DNA of 15,027 nucleotides from Emticicia fluvialis (GCF_024793945.1 NZ_JANUSD010000029.1:1-15027); one strand, 5' to 3'; positions 6,546 through 14,286 are shown, counted from the first letter of the stretch. Notes: generated by a model from the sequence alone, not told the origin. Numbers and translations are program-made.

Positions 6546-8810
6546 ATGATGGAGAACAAAAAATTGAAGGCTTTTCTTCCGCTTTTTTACCTGGTCTGGT
6601 CAGACGACCTCCTGACCCAAAAAGAATTACAGACACTCAAAGACTTTATAGACAACCAGCCCTGGCTTACAGCAACCGAGCAGCAATACCTGATGGCCCG
6701 GCTCAACATAGCCACACCGCCAGGCAGGCAGCAACTGGCCAACTGGAAAACCGAAATTGAAGCAGCCTTGCAGGCATTGCCACAGGCCAGAGATATTTTT
6801 GATGTGTCGGTATGGTTGTCGGGTAATGATAAAGACGTGGCCGAACGGGAACCGGCCTTTATAACCCTTGAGCTGAACCTGGGTCTGGCCGGTGAAGAGG
6901 CCATCAGCCAGTTTAAAACAGCCGGTAAAACATTTACGTCTATACACCATACCACCCATAGTTTTGATACCCGCAAGCTAACCGAATTGCTCGATGGCAG
7001 CTATGCGCCTATCATCAATCGGGTAAAAGGGGTTATCAGCAGGCCTGAATTTGCCTACGAGACCTCAACCGATATTGAGGTGTACCGAGAAAAAGTGCTG
7101 CAATGGTGCAAAATACTGGCTGCCGAGAATCTGGGTAATATGGCCTACCCCAAACAATATGGCGGGGGCAACAACATTGCCGACTACTTTGCCATTATGG
7201 AAACCCTCAGTTACCATGACCTCAGCCTGGTTATAAAATTCGGCGTGCAGTTTGGGCTTTGGGGCATGAGCGTGTATTCATTAGGTACCGAAAAACACTA
7301 CAAAAAGTACCTGCAAAAAATAGGTACGCTCGAAATCCCCGGTTGCTTTGCCATGACAGAAACCAATCATGGCTCAAACGTGAAGGGCATTGAAACTACC
7401 GCTACTTATAACCACAGCACCCGCAGTTTTACTATACATACGCCGCACCCCAAAGCACAAAAAGAATACATTGGCAACGCCGCCAGACATGGCCGCATGG
7501 CCACCGTTTTTGCCAAACTGATTATTGATGGCAAAGATTACGGCGTTAATGCTTTTGTGGTGCCATTGCGCGACGAAGCTGGCAACACCCTAAAGGGCAT
7601 AACCATTGCCGACTGCGGCCCTAAAATGGGGCTGAACGGTGTAGATAACGGCACCATCAGTTTTGATAACGTGGTGATACCCAAAGACGATATGCTCGAC
7701 CGCTTCGCTACCGTAAATGAAGATGGTTTGTTTGAAAGCCCGATTCCGAGCGACAACCGCCGGTTCTTTACCATGCTGGGCACGCTGGTCGGCGGGCGAA
7801 TCGGCATTCCGCGTTCGGCGCTTGCGGCTTCTAAATCGGGGTTAACCATTGCCATCAGATACGGCGACCAACGCAGGCAGTTTGGCCCCGAGGGCGGCTC
7901 TGAGGTGCCTATCCTGAACTACCGCATGCACCAGCGCAGGCTGATACCCCTGCTGGCCAAAACATACGCCATGCACTTTGGCCTGCAATACCTTACCCAT
8001 CGGTTTTTGCATAGAACCGAGGCTGATATGCAGGAGATAGAAGCGCTGGCTGCCGGTATGAAGTCGTACGTAACCTGGAGCACCCGCGATATTTTGCAGG
8101 AATGCCGCGAGGCCTGCGGCGGCAAGGGTTATTTGTCTGAAAACCGCATTGATGCCCTGAAAAACGATACCGAAATATATACCACCTTTGAGGGCGACAA
8201 CACCGTATTGATGCAGCTGGTAGCCAAAAGCCGCCTGGCCGAGTTCAGAAAAACCTTTGAGCAGATGGATAGCATTGGTATGCTTAACTACGTGTATGAG
8301 CAAACCAAAACGGTAATAATGCAGAAAAACCCAATGGCTACCCGCAATACCGATGAGGCGCATCTGCTAGACGACACCTTCCATAAAAATGCTTTTGAGT
8401 ACCGCGAGAAGGTGATTCTGGCATCGGCGGCGCGCCGTATGAAAAAGCTCATTGAAAGCGGGCTTGATGCCTACGATGCCTTTAACGTAGCCCAACACCA
8501 GATGCAGGATGTGGCGCGGGCGTATCTGGACAGGCTGATGCTGGAGCAGTTTCAAACGGCTGTAAACGGAGTAGAAGACAAAGGCCTGAAGGCGATTCTG
8601 ACCAAACTGAAACAGTTATTTGCTTTGTCGGAAATTGAGCATAACAAAGGCTGGTATCTGGAAGAAGGCTACATGGAAGCCGCCAAAACAAAGGCCATCC
8701 GCAAGTTGGTAAACCAGTTATGCTGGGATATAAGAACCGATGCCGTACCACTGGTTGAGGCGTTCAATATTCCGGACTCATGCCTGGCCGCGCCCATTGT
8801 GGTAGGTTAA
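6546..8810 (+). CDS. Acyl-CoA dehydrogenase/oxidase-family flavoprotein
   Basis: This 754-residue FAD enzyme should oxidise an acyl-CoA at the alpha-beta position, the first step of beta-oxidation. It resembles the long acyl-CoA oxidase branch more than the 380-residue dehydrogenases. Counting from the ATG at 6546: GCFAMTETNHGSNVKGIET (about 266-284) is the flavin/substrate motif, the middle beta domain contains KMGLNGVDNGTISFDNV (360-376), the helical domain has YGDQRRQFGP (439-448), and CGGKGYLSEN (524-533) precedes the probable catalytic glutamate E549 in TTFEGDNTVL. A C-terminal helical extension of about 190 residues follows. The N-terminal 150 residues are a less conserved helical region. 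Whether oxygen (oxidase) or an electron-transfer flavoprotein accepts the electrons cannot be told from sequence. Start: two adjacent ATGs (6546 and 6549) are both possible; the upstream TTG at 6498 is unlikely. It is a single gene, with a -7 promoter element upstream and an inverted-repeat element 57 bases downstream. Confidence 0.9.
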   Translation: MMENKKLKAFLPLFYLVWSDDLLTQKELQTLKDFIDNQPWLTATEQQYLMARLNIATPPGRQQLANWKTEIEAALQALPQARDIFDVSVWLSGNDKDVAEREPAFITLELNLGLAGEEAISQFKTAGKTFTSIHHTTHSFDTRKLTELLDGSYAPIINRVKGVISRPEFAYETSTDIEVYREKVLQWCKILAAENLGNMAYPKQYGGGNNIADYFAIMETLSYHDLSLVIKFGVQFGLWGMSVYSLGTEKHYKKYLQKIGTLEIPGCFAMTETNHGSNVKGIETTATYNHSTRSFTIHTPHPKAQKEYIGNAARHGRMATVFAKLIIDGKDYGVNAFVVPLRDEAGNTLKGITIADCGPKMGLNGVDNGTISFDNVVIPKDDMLDRFATVNEDGLFESPIPSDNRRFFTMLGTLVGGRIGIPRSALAASKSGLTIAIRYGDQRRQFGPEGGSEVPILNYRMHQRRLIPLLAKTYAMHFGLQYLTHRFLHRTEADMQEIEALAAGMKSYVTWSTRDILQECREACGGKGYLSENRIDALKNDTEIYTTFEGDNTVLMQLVAKSRLAEFRKTFEQMDSIGMLNYVYEQTKTVIMQKNPMATRNTDEAHLLDDTFHKNAFEYREKVILASAARRMKKLIESGLDAYDAFNVAQHQMQDVARAYLDRLMLEQFQTAVNGVEDKGLKAILTKLKQLFALSEIEHNKGWYLEEGYMEAAKTKAIRKLVNQLCWDIRTDAVPLVEAFNIPDSCLAAPIVVG

Positions 8811-8867
8811 GCCTTTATTGTGGCGCGAACAGAATGTTTGCGGCCATGTTTAGTTAGATGAAAATTT

Positions 8868-8941
8868 GGAGAGCGGCTGTCTTAAAGAGATTTTTGCCAG
8901 ATAAAATTTTTGTGAATTTCTTTTTAAGACACCCTCTCTCC
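8868..8941. repeat. 74-base MITE-like element with 23-bp terminal inverted repeats
   Basis: The left end (8868-8890) and the reverse complement of the right end (8919-8941) both begin GGAGAG and contain TGTCTTAAA. They match at 20 of 23 positions. The ends enclose only about 28 bases and no gene. The size and near-perfect ends fit a miniature inverted-repeat element, and the end sequence resembles insertion-sequence termini of the GAGG(C/G)TGTC type. I see no target-site duplication in the flanks. It could also act as a terminator for the acyl-CoA dehydrogenase gene, which ends 57 bases upstream, though a clean T-tract is lacking. Confidence 0.5.
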
Positions 8942-9072
8942 ATAATCACCTGTTAAATCAGCGTTACTTAAATTAACTCTTAGTGCATTTAAGAAGCATA
9001 CACTAATAGACCTCAAATTAGCACTAATCAAAGATTATTGAATTTAATCAGTTAACCTTTCATTCAAACGGA

Positions 9073-9232
9073 ATCCCGTAGGGATGGTATATCAGTAGAC
9101 GTAGATTTGGCTTATAGCTGCGTATCCCGTCAGGGATAATATATTTATTTTAGAGTACTTAATATATCGTCCCGATGGGACTTAATACGTGTATCAGCAA
9201 TATTTTCTACCGATATATCATCCCTACGGGAT
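9073..9232. repeat. REP-like palindromic array (four units, head-to-head symmetric, BIME-like)
   Basis: Four short palindromes share the pattern RTCCC-(3-4)-GGGAY: 9073-9085, 9124-9137, 9169-9181 and 9220-9232. Each has an asymmetric tail of the form RRTATATY. The tail points right for units 1 and 2 and left for units 3 and 4, giving a plus-plus-minus-minus array. Units 1 and 4 with their tails (9073-9099 and 9206-9232) form a 27-bp inverted repeat with only two mismatches. The step between outer and inner unit is 51 bases on both sides. A palindrome with a conserved one-sided tail, in paired inverted copies between genes, is the defining design of REP/BIME elements mobilised by RAYT transposases. 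It lies about 220 bases before thyA. Confidence 0.75.
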
Positions 9233-9416
9233 ACCCAATCTTTCAAAAAACGCAGAACCAATCTAAAAGCAATCCTAAACAAGTGCAGATTTATTTCTGC
9301 ATCAAAGGACTTGAAGATGTTGAACTGAAAGTTTCAATAAAACCCTTTAGAATATTTATTGGCAGCTTAAATTCTCCGATTCAAAATGCACTACGGGTTT
9401 AAATTAATAATTTCAT

Positions 9417-9424
9417 TACCTTTG
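9417..9424 (+). promoter_or_regulatory. Bacteroidota -7 box (TACCTTTG) before thyA
   Basis: TACCTTTG, an exact TAnnTTTG match followed by C and an A-rich stretch, ends 26 bases before the thyA ATG. This suggests a short leader of about 20 bases. No perfect TTG -33 box is present at the usual distance. The same octamer precedes the acyl-CoA dehydrogenase gene. Confidence 0.6.
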
Positions 9425-9450
9425 CAAAAATTCTATATAGCCGCAATACC

Positions 9451-10245
9451 ATGAAGCAGTATCAGGACCTACTCAAACATATACTAGAAAACGGAACCAG
9501 AAAAACCGATCGTACCGGCACCGGTACCATTAGCGTTTTTGGTTATCAGATGCGGTTTAATCTGCAAGAGGGTTTTCCGTTGGTAACTACCAAAAAAGTA
9601 CATACGCGGTCTATTATTCATGAGTTGTTGTGGTTTATCAAAGGCGAAACCAACATTGGATACCTGAAAGAAAACGGGGTATCTATCTGGGATGAATGGG
9701 CGGACGCCGATGGCAACCTGGGCCCCATTTACGGCAAGCAATGGCGTAGCTGGGCCACCGCCGACGGCAGCAGTATAGACCAGCTGAAAGAGGTAATTAA
9801 TACCCTTAAAAAATCTCCTGATTCGCGCCGGATTATCGTTTCTGCCTGGAATGTCGGCGAGCTTTCGCAAATGGCTTTAATGCCCTGCCATGCCTTGTTT
9901 CAGTTTTATGTGGCCGATAACAAGCTGTCATGCCAGTTATACCAACGCAGTGCCGATGTTTTTCTGGGTGTGCCTTTCAATATTGCTTCTTATGCCTTAC
10001 TGACCATGATGATAGCGCAGGAGTGCGGGCTGGAAGCACATGAGTTTATCTGGACAGGCGGCGATACCCACATTTACCTGAACCATCTGGAACAGGTTGA
10101 ACTGCAACTATCGCGCGAGCCACGCAAGCTACCCAAAATGTGGATAAACCCCGAGGTAAAAAGCATTTTCGACTTTAAAATTGAAGATTTCCGCCTGGAA
10201 GAATATGACCCATACCCGGCCATTAAAGCGCCTGTAGCCGTATAA
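9451..10245 (+). CDS. thyA: Thymidylate synthase
   Basis: The 264-residue product is the classical folate-dependent thymidylate synthase. It methylates dUMP to dTMP with 5,10-methylene-tetrahydrofolate, leaving dihydrofolate, and acts as a cytosolic homodimer. It has the same length as the E. coli enzyme, and the active-site residues fall at the same numbers: R21, R126/R127, catalytic C146 in LMPCHALFQF, R166-S167-D169 in QRSADVF, N177, and H207/Y209 in DTHIYLNH. The C-terminus ends IKAPVAV, the mobile tail that closes over the folate. The start is fixed by the family N-terminus (MKQYQDLLKHIL) and by the -7 promoter box 26 bases upstream. Its frequent partner gene for dihydrofolate reductase is not next to it here. 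The following gene is convergent and unrelated. Confidence 0.98.
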   Translation: MKQYQDLLKHILENGTRKTDRTGTGTISVFGYQMRFNLQEGFPLVTTKKVHTRSIIHELLWFIKGETNIGYLKENGVSIWDEWADADGNLGPIYGKQWRSWATADGSSIDQLKEVINTLKKSPDSRRIIVSAWNVGELSQMALMPCHALFQFYVADNKLSCQLYQRSADVFLGVPFNIASYALLTMMIAQECGLEAHEFIWTGGDTHIYLNHLEQVELQLSREPRKLPKMWINPEVKSIFDFKIEDFRLEEYDPYPAIKAPVAV

Positions 10246-10272
10246 AATCAAATATTTTGGTGGGCTATAACA

Positions 10273-10315
10273 ATTTGTTTCTGCCATCTGGCATGGCCTG
10301 TGGGCAGAAACAAAT
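10273..10315. terminator. Bidirectional stem-loop between thyA and the DUF2141 gene
   Basis: ATTTGTTTCTGCC (10273-10285) and GGCAGAAACAAAT (10303-10315) form a perfect 13-bp stem around a 17-base loop. It sits 27 bases after the thyA stop and 56 bases beyond the 3' end of the convergent DUF2141 gene, so it can serve both. Neither side has a long T-tract (CTTTCTG on plus), hence only moderate confidence as a true intrinsic terminator. Confidence 0.55.
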
Positions 10316-10371
10316 CTTTCTGCAAATACCCCGATAGCTTTCTGCATGATACGGCAAAACAAAGCATAGCC

Positions 10372-10764
10372 TTATTGCAGTACAATTTCAATTGTTTTAT
10401 CTTCTTTCAGCCAAAACAGGCTTTCTTTAAAATCTGGTGGGCCAAGCACAGCCTTTACGTTGTTCGACATCCCCCAGGGTTCTTTCGGTATGCCTATCAG
10501 GTTGGTATCAAGTTTCTGGTTGCCGTTTACGTCATGATACACCCGCACCGAATATTGCCCCGGGCTTAGGCCCAGTATATCTGCCATAGCCAGCTTGTTG
10601 CCTATGGGCACCATCATCCGGCTTTGGGGTTGCTGGCGGGCATTTACTACTTCCAGCATCAGTTTTCCCTTTGTGTTTTCAAAACCGCTTACTTTTACTT
10701 TTAAAACAGGTTGCTGTGCCAGTGCACTAAGGCTCAGCAACCACAGAAACAGCATTTTTTTCAT
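10372..10764 (-). CDS. Secreted DUF2141-domain protein
   Basis: This 130-residue protein has a signal peptide of about 16 residues (MKKMLFLWLLSLSALA, then Gln). The remainder fits DUF2141, a small beta-sandwich found in exported proteins of Bacteroidota and Proteobacteria. Typical marks are LKVKVSGFENTKGKLMLEV (21-39), the LSPGQYSVRVYHDVNGNQKLD stretch (66-86) with a D78...D86 acidic loop that resembles a calcium-binding site, and the GIPKEPWGMSNN segment (91-102). The family has no established biochemical function. The ATG at 10764 gives a good signal peptide; a second Met at residue 4 is possible. The gene is convergent to thyA and divergent from the PolX gene, with 140 bases between the two starts, so it is probably transcribed alone. 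Confidence 0.88.
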   Translation of the reverse strand: MKKMLFLWLLSLSALAQQPVLKVKVSGFENTKGKLMLEVVNARQQPQSRMMVPIGNKLAMADILGLSPGQYSVRVYHDVNGNQKLDTNLIGIPKEPWGMSNNVKAVLGPPDFKESLFWLKEDKTIEIVLQ

Positions 10765-10904
10765 CAGATTTTCAGAATTTGCTTTTAAACCAGAGCTATA
10801 TTAACGAATGAAACAAGATAATTACTATCAGTTTCACAATTTATTATTTATTTTGAGTTTCAAAAAATCAGAACAGATACTCTATCCTAATACTACCTAC
10901 GCGC

Positions 10905-12620
10905 ATGGTTACTAACGAATACATAGTTGAAACACTTGAACTGACCGCAAAGTTAATGGAATTGCACGATGCCGACGAATTTCGGATAAGGGCTTATACC
11001 AACGCTGTTTATTACCTCGATAAATTTACCGGAGACCTCGCCGGTATGGACCTTGCCCAACTTACGCAGGTGCAGGGTGTGGGTAAAACCGTGGCAGGCA
11101 AAGTGCTTGAGATAGTAACTACCGGAACCCTGAAAGAGTTACAGGATTTGTTGACTAATACCCCCGAGGGCGTGATTGACATGTTCAAAATAAAGGGCAT
11201 AGGGGTTAAGAAAATAAAAGTTCTATGGAAAGAAGTGGGCATAGACAATATCAATGATTTGCAGATAGCCTGCGAAAACGGCACCCTGGGCAAAGTAAAA
11301 GGCTTTGGCGGCAAAACGCAGGATTCTATACTGGAATCAATCGTTTTTTTGCAGAGCCAGGCAGGTAAACTGCGCATGGATAAAGCCCAAGCGCTGGCAG
11401 ATACCATTGCCGCAGAACTGAAAAAGTATTTCAGCAGGGCAGAGGTTTCCGGGCAGGTGCGCCGTAAAAACGAAATCGTTGATTCATTGCTGTTTCTGGT
11501 AACTGACGAAGCGCCCAAAGCGCATGGTTTCTTTGCACATTTGCCTGAAAGTTTTGCTGAAAACCCCCGGATATCGTCGCCATTTACCTGGCGCGGTAAA
11601 TACCTGGATAACAAAATAGACCTCGAAATCAGGTTTGTGCCTGCCAGCCAGCTAGTGCAAAAACAGTTTATATATTCGGCAGATATCAACCACCTGAAAC
11701 ATAAAAACGAGCAGGGCAAAACCCTGATGCAGATAAGCGCAGCGCAGGGTATCAGCACCGAAGAGGAGATATACGAAAAATACGGCATACCTTACATCAT
11801 ACCCGAAATGCGCGAAGGCGCAGGCGAGTTTGAGTGGATAACCAACCACAAAAACGAAGACCTGATAACCTGGCAGGGCCTGAAAGGTATTTTGCATAAC
11901 CACTCTACGTACTCAGACGGCCGGCATTCGCTCGAGCAAATGGCGCGCTATTGTCAAGAACTGGGCTTTGAGTACCTCGGCATCGCCGACCACTCGCAGT
12001 CGGCGCAGTATGCATCGGGGCTGGGTGTGCATAAAGTAATGCAGCAGCATACCGAAATTGAAGAACTGAACCAAAAACTGAATGCGGGTGGAGGCAAGCC
12101 CTTTAAAATTCTGAAAGGTATTGAGTCGGATATTCTGGGAGATGGCTCACTGGATTACCCCGATGAGGTGCTGGCTACTTTTGATTTTGTGGTGGCGTCG
12201 GTCCACTCGAACCTGAATATGACAGAAGCACGCGCCACCGAACGCCTCCTGAAAGCCATCGAAAACCCATATACTACTATTCTGGGGCACCCGACGGGCA
12301 GGCTGCTGCTTTCAAGGCAAGGATACCCCATTGACTACAAGGTCGTTATCGACAGTTGTGCGGCGAACGGCGTGGTGATAGAAATCAACGCCAGCCCATA
12401 CCGCCTTGATTTAGACTGGCGCTGGATACAATATGCCCTTGAAAAAGGCGTAATGCTGAGCATCAACCCCGATGCCCACGAAATGGATGGCTACATGGAT
12501 ATGCACTATGGCGTAGCAGTAGCCCGCAAAGGCGGCCTTACTACCGGCATGACGTTCAATGCCCTGAGCCTGGCGGAAATAGAAGCGTTTTTGGCGAAAC
12601 GGAAAGAAAGGGTAAAATGA
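10905..12620 (+). CDS. polX: PolX-type protein: HhH/X-family polymerase-like domain plus PHP phosphoesterase
   Basis: The 571-residue product has the bacterial PolX layout. Helix-hairpin-helix DNA-binding motifs lie near 55-70 (VQGVGKTVAGKVLEI), 95-108 (IKGIGVKKIKVLW) and 131-143 (VKGFGGKTQDSIL). A family-X nucleotidyltransferase region covers about 160-310 and a PHP domain about 325-565. The PHP metal ligands are intact: H331/H333 (HNHSTYSDG), D362-H363, E407, H434, H462 and D523-H525 (NPDAH). So 3'-5' exonuclease or AP-endonuclease-type activity is likely. The polymerase site is not intact: where GSxRR...VGDxDxLV is expected, the protein has GQVRR (183-187) and VDSLLFLV (192-199). This puts S194 and L196 in place of the two metal-binding aspartates; the third, D239, remains. 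The protein is therefore probably a base-excision-repair nuclease without polymerase activity. The start ATG at 10905 gives the expected N-terminus. The gene stands alone. Confidence 0.9.
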   Translation: MVTNEYIVETLELTAKLMELHDADEFRIRAYTNAVYYLDKFTGDLAGMDLAQLTQVQGVGKTVAGKVLEIVTTGTLKELQDLLTNTPEGVIDMFKIKGIGVKKIKVLWKEVGIDNINDLQIACENGTLGKVKGFGGKTQDSILESIVFLQSQAGKLRMDKAQALADTIAAELKKYFSRAEVSGQVRRKNEIVDSLLFLVTDEAPKAHGFFAHLPESFAENPRISSPFTWRGKYLDNKIDLEIRFVPASQLVQKQFIYSADINHLKHKNEQGKTLMQISAAQGISTEEEIYEKYGIPYIIPEMREGAGEFEWITNHKNEDLITWQGLKGILHNHSTYSDGRHSLEQMARYCQELGFEYLGIADHSQSAQYASGLGVHKVMQQHTEIEELNQKLNAGGGKPFKILKGIESDILGDGSLDYPDEVLATFDFVVASVHSNLNMTEARATERLLKAIENPYTTILGHPTGRLLLSRQGYPIDYKVVIDSCAANGVVIEINASPYRLDLDWRWIQYALEKGVMLSINPDAHEMDGYMDMHYGVAVARKGGLTTGMTFNALSLAEIEAFLAKRKERVK

Positions 12621-12718
12621 AAGTTGATTGGGTTTTTATAAACGCAGCGTCTCGCTGAGTAAAAATAATAAATAAAATTTCTGGAAAATTAAAAGCAGAA
12701 GCAGGAAGCATTAAATTT

Positions 12719-13138
12719 ATGCAAAAAACCATCACCTTTCTGATGTTTGTCGGTGAGCAGTACGGTAAAGCCGAAGAGGCCATCAGGTTTTATGTATCCT
12801 TATTTAAGCATTCAGCCATTCAGCACATAGAACATTATGAAACCGACGAACCGGGCGGACATAAAGGAAAAGTGAAACACGCCACCTTTACCTTAGCAGG
12901 GCAAACCTATATGGCCATAGACAGCAGCTTTGCGCACCAGTTCAGTTTTTCGCCAGCGGTGTCGGTCTATGTCAATTGTGAAACCGAAGAAGAAATAGAT
13001 GCCCTTTACAGCAGCCTGTCAGAAGGTGGCATGACCATGATGCCCCTGGGTGAGTACCCCTTCAGCAAGAAATTCGCCTTCATTGCCGATAAATTTGGAT
13101 TGAGTTGGCAGTTGAGTTGGGGTTTGGGGAATAAATGA
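12719..13138 (+). CDS. VOC/PhnB-like (3-demethylubiquinone methyltransferase-like fold) protein
   Basis: This 139-residue protein belongs to the vicinal oxygen chelate superfamily, PhnB-like branch. The N-terminal TITFLMFVGEQYGKAEEAI (4-22) and FYVSLFKHSAI (24-34) match its first strand and helix. HATFTLAGQTYMAIDS (54-69) is the conserved central strand pair. YVNCETEEEIDALYSSLSEG (84-103) and FAFIADKFGLSWQL (119-132) are the second half, with the family's D-x-F-G-x-x-W-Q signature. Despite the family's older name, methyltransferase activity is not implied, and substrates of most members are unknown. The ATG at 12719 follows an A+T-rich leader with GGAAG ten to fourteen bases upstream. It lies 98 bases after the PolX gene and 86 before the HrgA-like gene. 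Possible co-transcription with PolX cannot be judged. Confidence 0.85.
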   Translation: MQKTITFLMFVGEQYGKAEEAIRFYVSLFKHSAIQHIEHYETDEPGGHKGKVKHATFTLAGQTYMAIDSSFAHQFSFSPAVSVYVNCETEEEIDALYSSLSEGGMTMMPLGEYPFSKKFAFIADKFGLSWQLSWGLGNK

Positions 13139-13224
13139 ATCAGTTTGCCCAGCGCAAAATTTTGAAATGTTGCATATTATTTAAAAAAAAAATAGTTTAT
13201 CACCTAATAAATTAAATATTTCCT

Positions 13225-14202
13225 ATGACTATAAAAGAGGCAATACTAAAAAGTTTAGAAGATATTGGAGGTTTGACAAATTATAATGACATAACAAATC
13301 ATATTATTTTAAAGAATTATATAGATTTCAGAGATTCTAAAACACCTTCTTCAACGGTTTCAGCACAATTAGGAGATTTTATCAGAATTGGTGATTCGCG
13401 AGTAAAAAGAATTAAAAAGTCGGGATCCTATTTATATTATTTAACTAAAAATGAGCAATCAGTTGAAATTGAAATCCTTTCAGGAGACAATAAAGTAGTC
13501 CCTGATAAGTTTGAAAATAAAGTAAAAACAAAAGCTTTTCAAGAAAGAGATTTACATAAGCTTTTAAGCAGTTATTTAAAGAATACAGAAATTTATTCTA
13601 AAACAATCTTCCACGAACAATCGAATGGAAATGATAATAATCAAATATGGACTCACCCGGATATTGTTGGGATAAAGTTCTTAAATTTAAGAAGCAAGGC
13701 AAGTCAAAATTTCATTAAGGCAATTAATAAGGTAGATACATTCAAACTTAGTTCGTATGAAATTAAGAAAGAAATAAATACTGATAGCGAACTAAAAAGA
13801 GCTTTTTTTCAGGCAGTTTCGAATTCAAGTTGGGCGAATTATGGATACTTAGTTGTTTTTGAATATAGTGATAGTTTGACTGAAGAAATGGCAAGATTAA
13901 ATGAATCTTTTGGAATTGGTATAATTAAATTAGAATCAAACCCATATCAAAGCCGAGTTCTATTTACAGCCCGATACCACGATTTAGATTTTAAAACGAT
14001 TGATAAACTTTGTAAAATAAATAGTGAATTTGAAAAATTTATAGAGCAGGCTGAAAAACTCTTGACAGCAGAGGAAAGATATTATAAGTCGACAGAAAAA
14101 GAACTTGATGAATTTTGTGATAAATATTTCATTAATGATTCTGAAATTTATGAATATTGCCTAGATAGACGCATACCAATTGAAAAGCCAAAAGAAGAAT
14201 AG
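13225..14202 (+). CDS. HrgA-like protein: HARE-HTH domain plus PD-(D/E)XK-type nuclease-like domain
   Basis: Residues 1-75 of this 325-residue protein fit the HARE-HTH winged-helix domain (TIKEAILKSLEDIGG at 2-16, TPSSTVSAQLGDFIR at 40-54, then GSYLYYL), a domain found with restriction enzymes and chromatin proteins. Residues about 105-260 look like a restriction-endonuclease fold: H144-P145-D146 in WTHPDIVG, E179-I-K181 in SSYEIKKEI, then FFQAVSNSSWANYGYLVVFE (194-213), the usual helix and strand after ExK. The whole resembles the COG2958/HrgA family as I know it, in which hrgA of Helicobacter replaces a restriction gene. A DNA-targeting role is an inference. No methyltransferase or other defence gene is adjacent, so if it is a restriction enzyme it is an orphan here. 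Composition is near 30 % G+C by eye, well below the neighbours, and a RAYT gene follows: signs of horizontal transfer. The last 40 residues are highly charged. Confidence 0.75.
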   Translation: MTIKEAILKSLEDIGGLTNYNDITNHIILKNYIDFRDSKTPSSTVSAQLGDFIRIGDSRVKRIKKSGSYLYYLTKNEQSVEIEILSGDNKVVPDKFENKVKTKAFQERDLHKLLSSYLKNTEIYSKTIFHEQSNGNDNNQIWTHPDIVGIKFLNLRSKASQNFIKAINKVDTFKLSSYEIKKEINTDSELKRAFFQAVSNSSWANYGYLVVFEYSDSLTEEMARLNESFGIGIIKLESNPYQSRVLFTARYHDLDFKTIDKLCKINSEFEKFIEQAEKLLTAEERYYKSTEKELDEFCDKYFINDSEIYEYCLDRRIPIEKPKEE

Positions 14203-14264
14203 AGCCAACACCAGTTTGGCTCAATTTCAATTGAGTCAGTGTGTCTGCCGTTCTTAGAACGGCA
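14202..14264. terminator. Cluster of three palindromes between convergent HrgA-like and RAYT genes
   Basis: Starting at the stop codon of the HrgA-like gene: GAGCCAA (14202-14208) pairs with TTGGCTC (14216-14222), CTCAATT (14220-14226) pairs with AATTGAG (14229-14235), and TGCCGTTCT (14246-14254) pairs with AGAACGGCA (14256-14264). The first two share bases and exclude each other. The third has a one-base spacer, so it is a DNA-level palindrome or a hairpin with an opened loop. They may end transcription from both sides, or be the 3' boundary hairpins of the transposase element. No long T-tract is seen. Confidence 0.45.
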
Positions 14265-14286
14265 TTCAGCAAACAAGCAATCTGTT

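Noticed and set aside
7842..8363. 173-codon open frame antisense to the acyl-CoA dehydrogenase gene
   Set aside because: The sense strand encodes strongly conserved family motifs in this stretch, including the catalytic glutamate; the antisense frame shows none.
9073..9232. CRISPR array
   Set aside because: The units are inverted pairs with spacers of about 40, 30 and 40 bases, not direct repeats with uniform spacers, and no cas genes are present.
9175..9402. Open frame of 75 codons on the plus strand before thyA
   Set aside because: It starts inside the REP-like array, has no recognisable protein features and ends in the thyA promoter region; treated as chance.
12640..12662. CAGCG/CGCTG hairpin as a terminator of the PolX gene
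   Set aside because: The stem is only 5 bp, with A residues rather than T after it on the plus strand; too weak to call.
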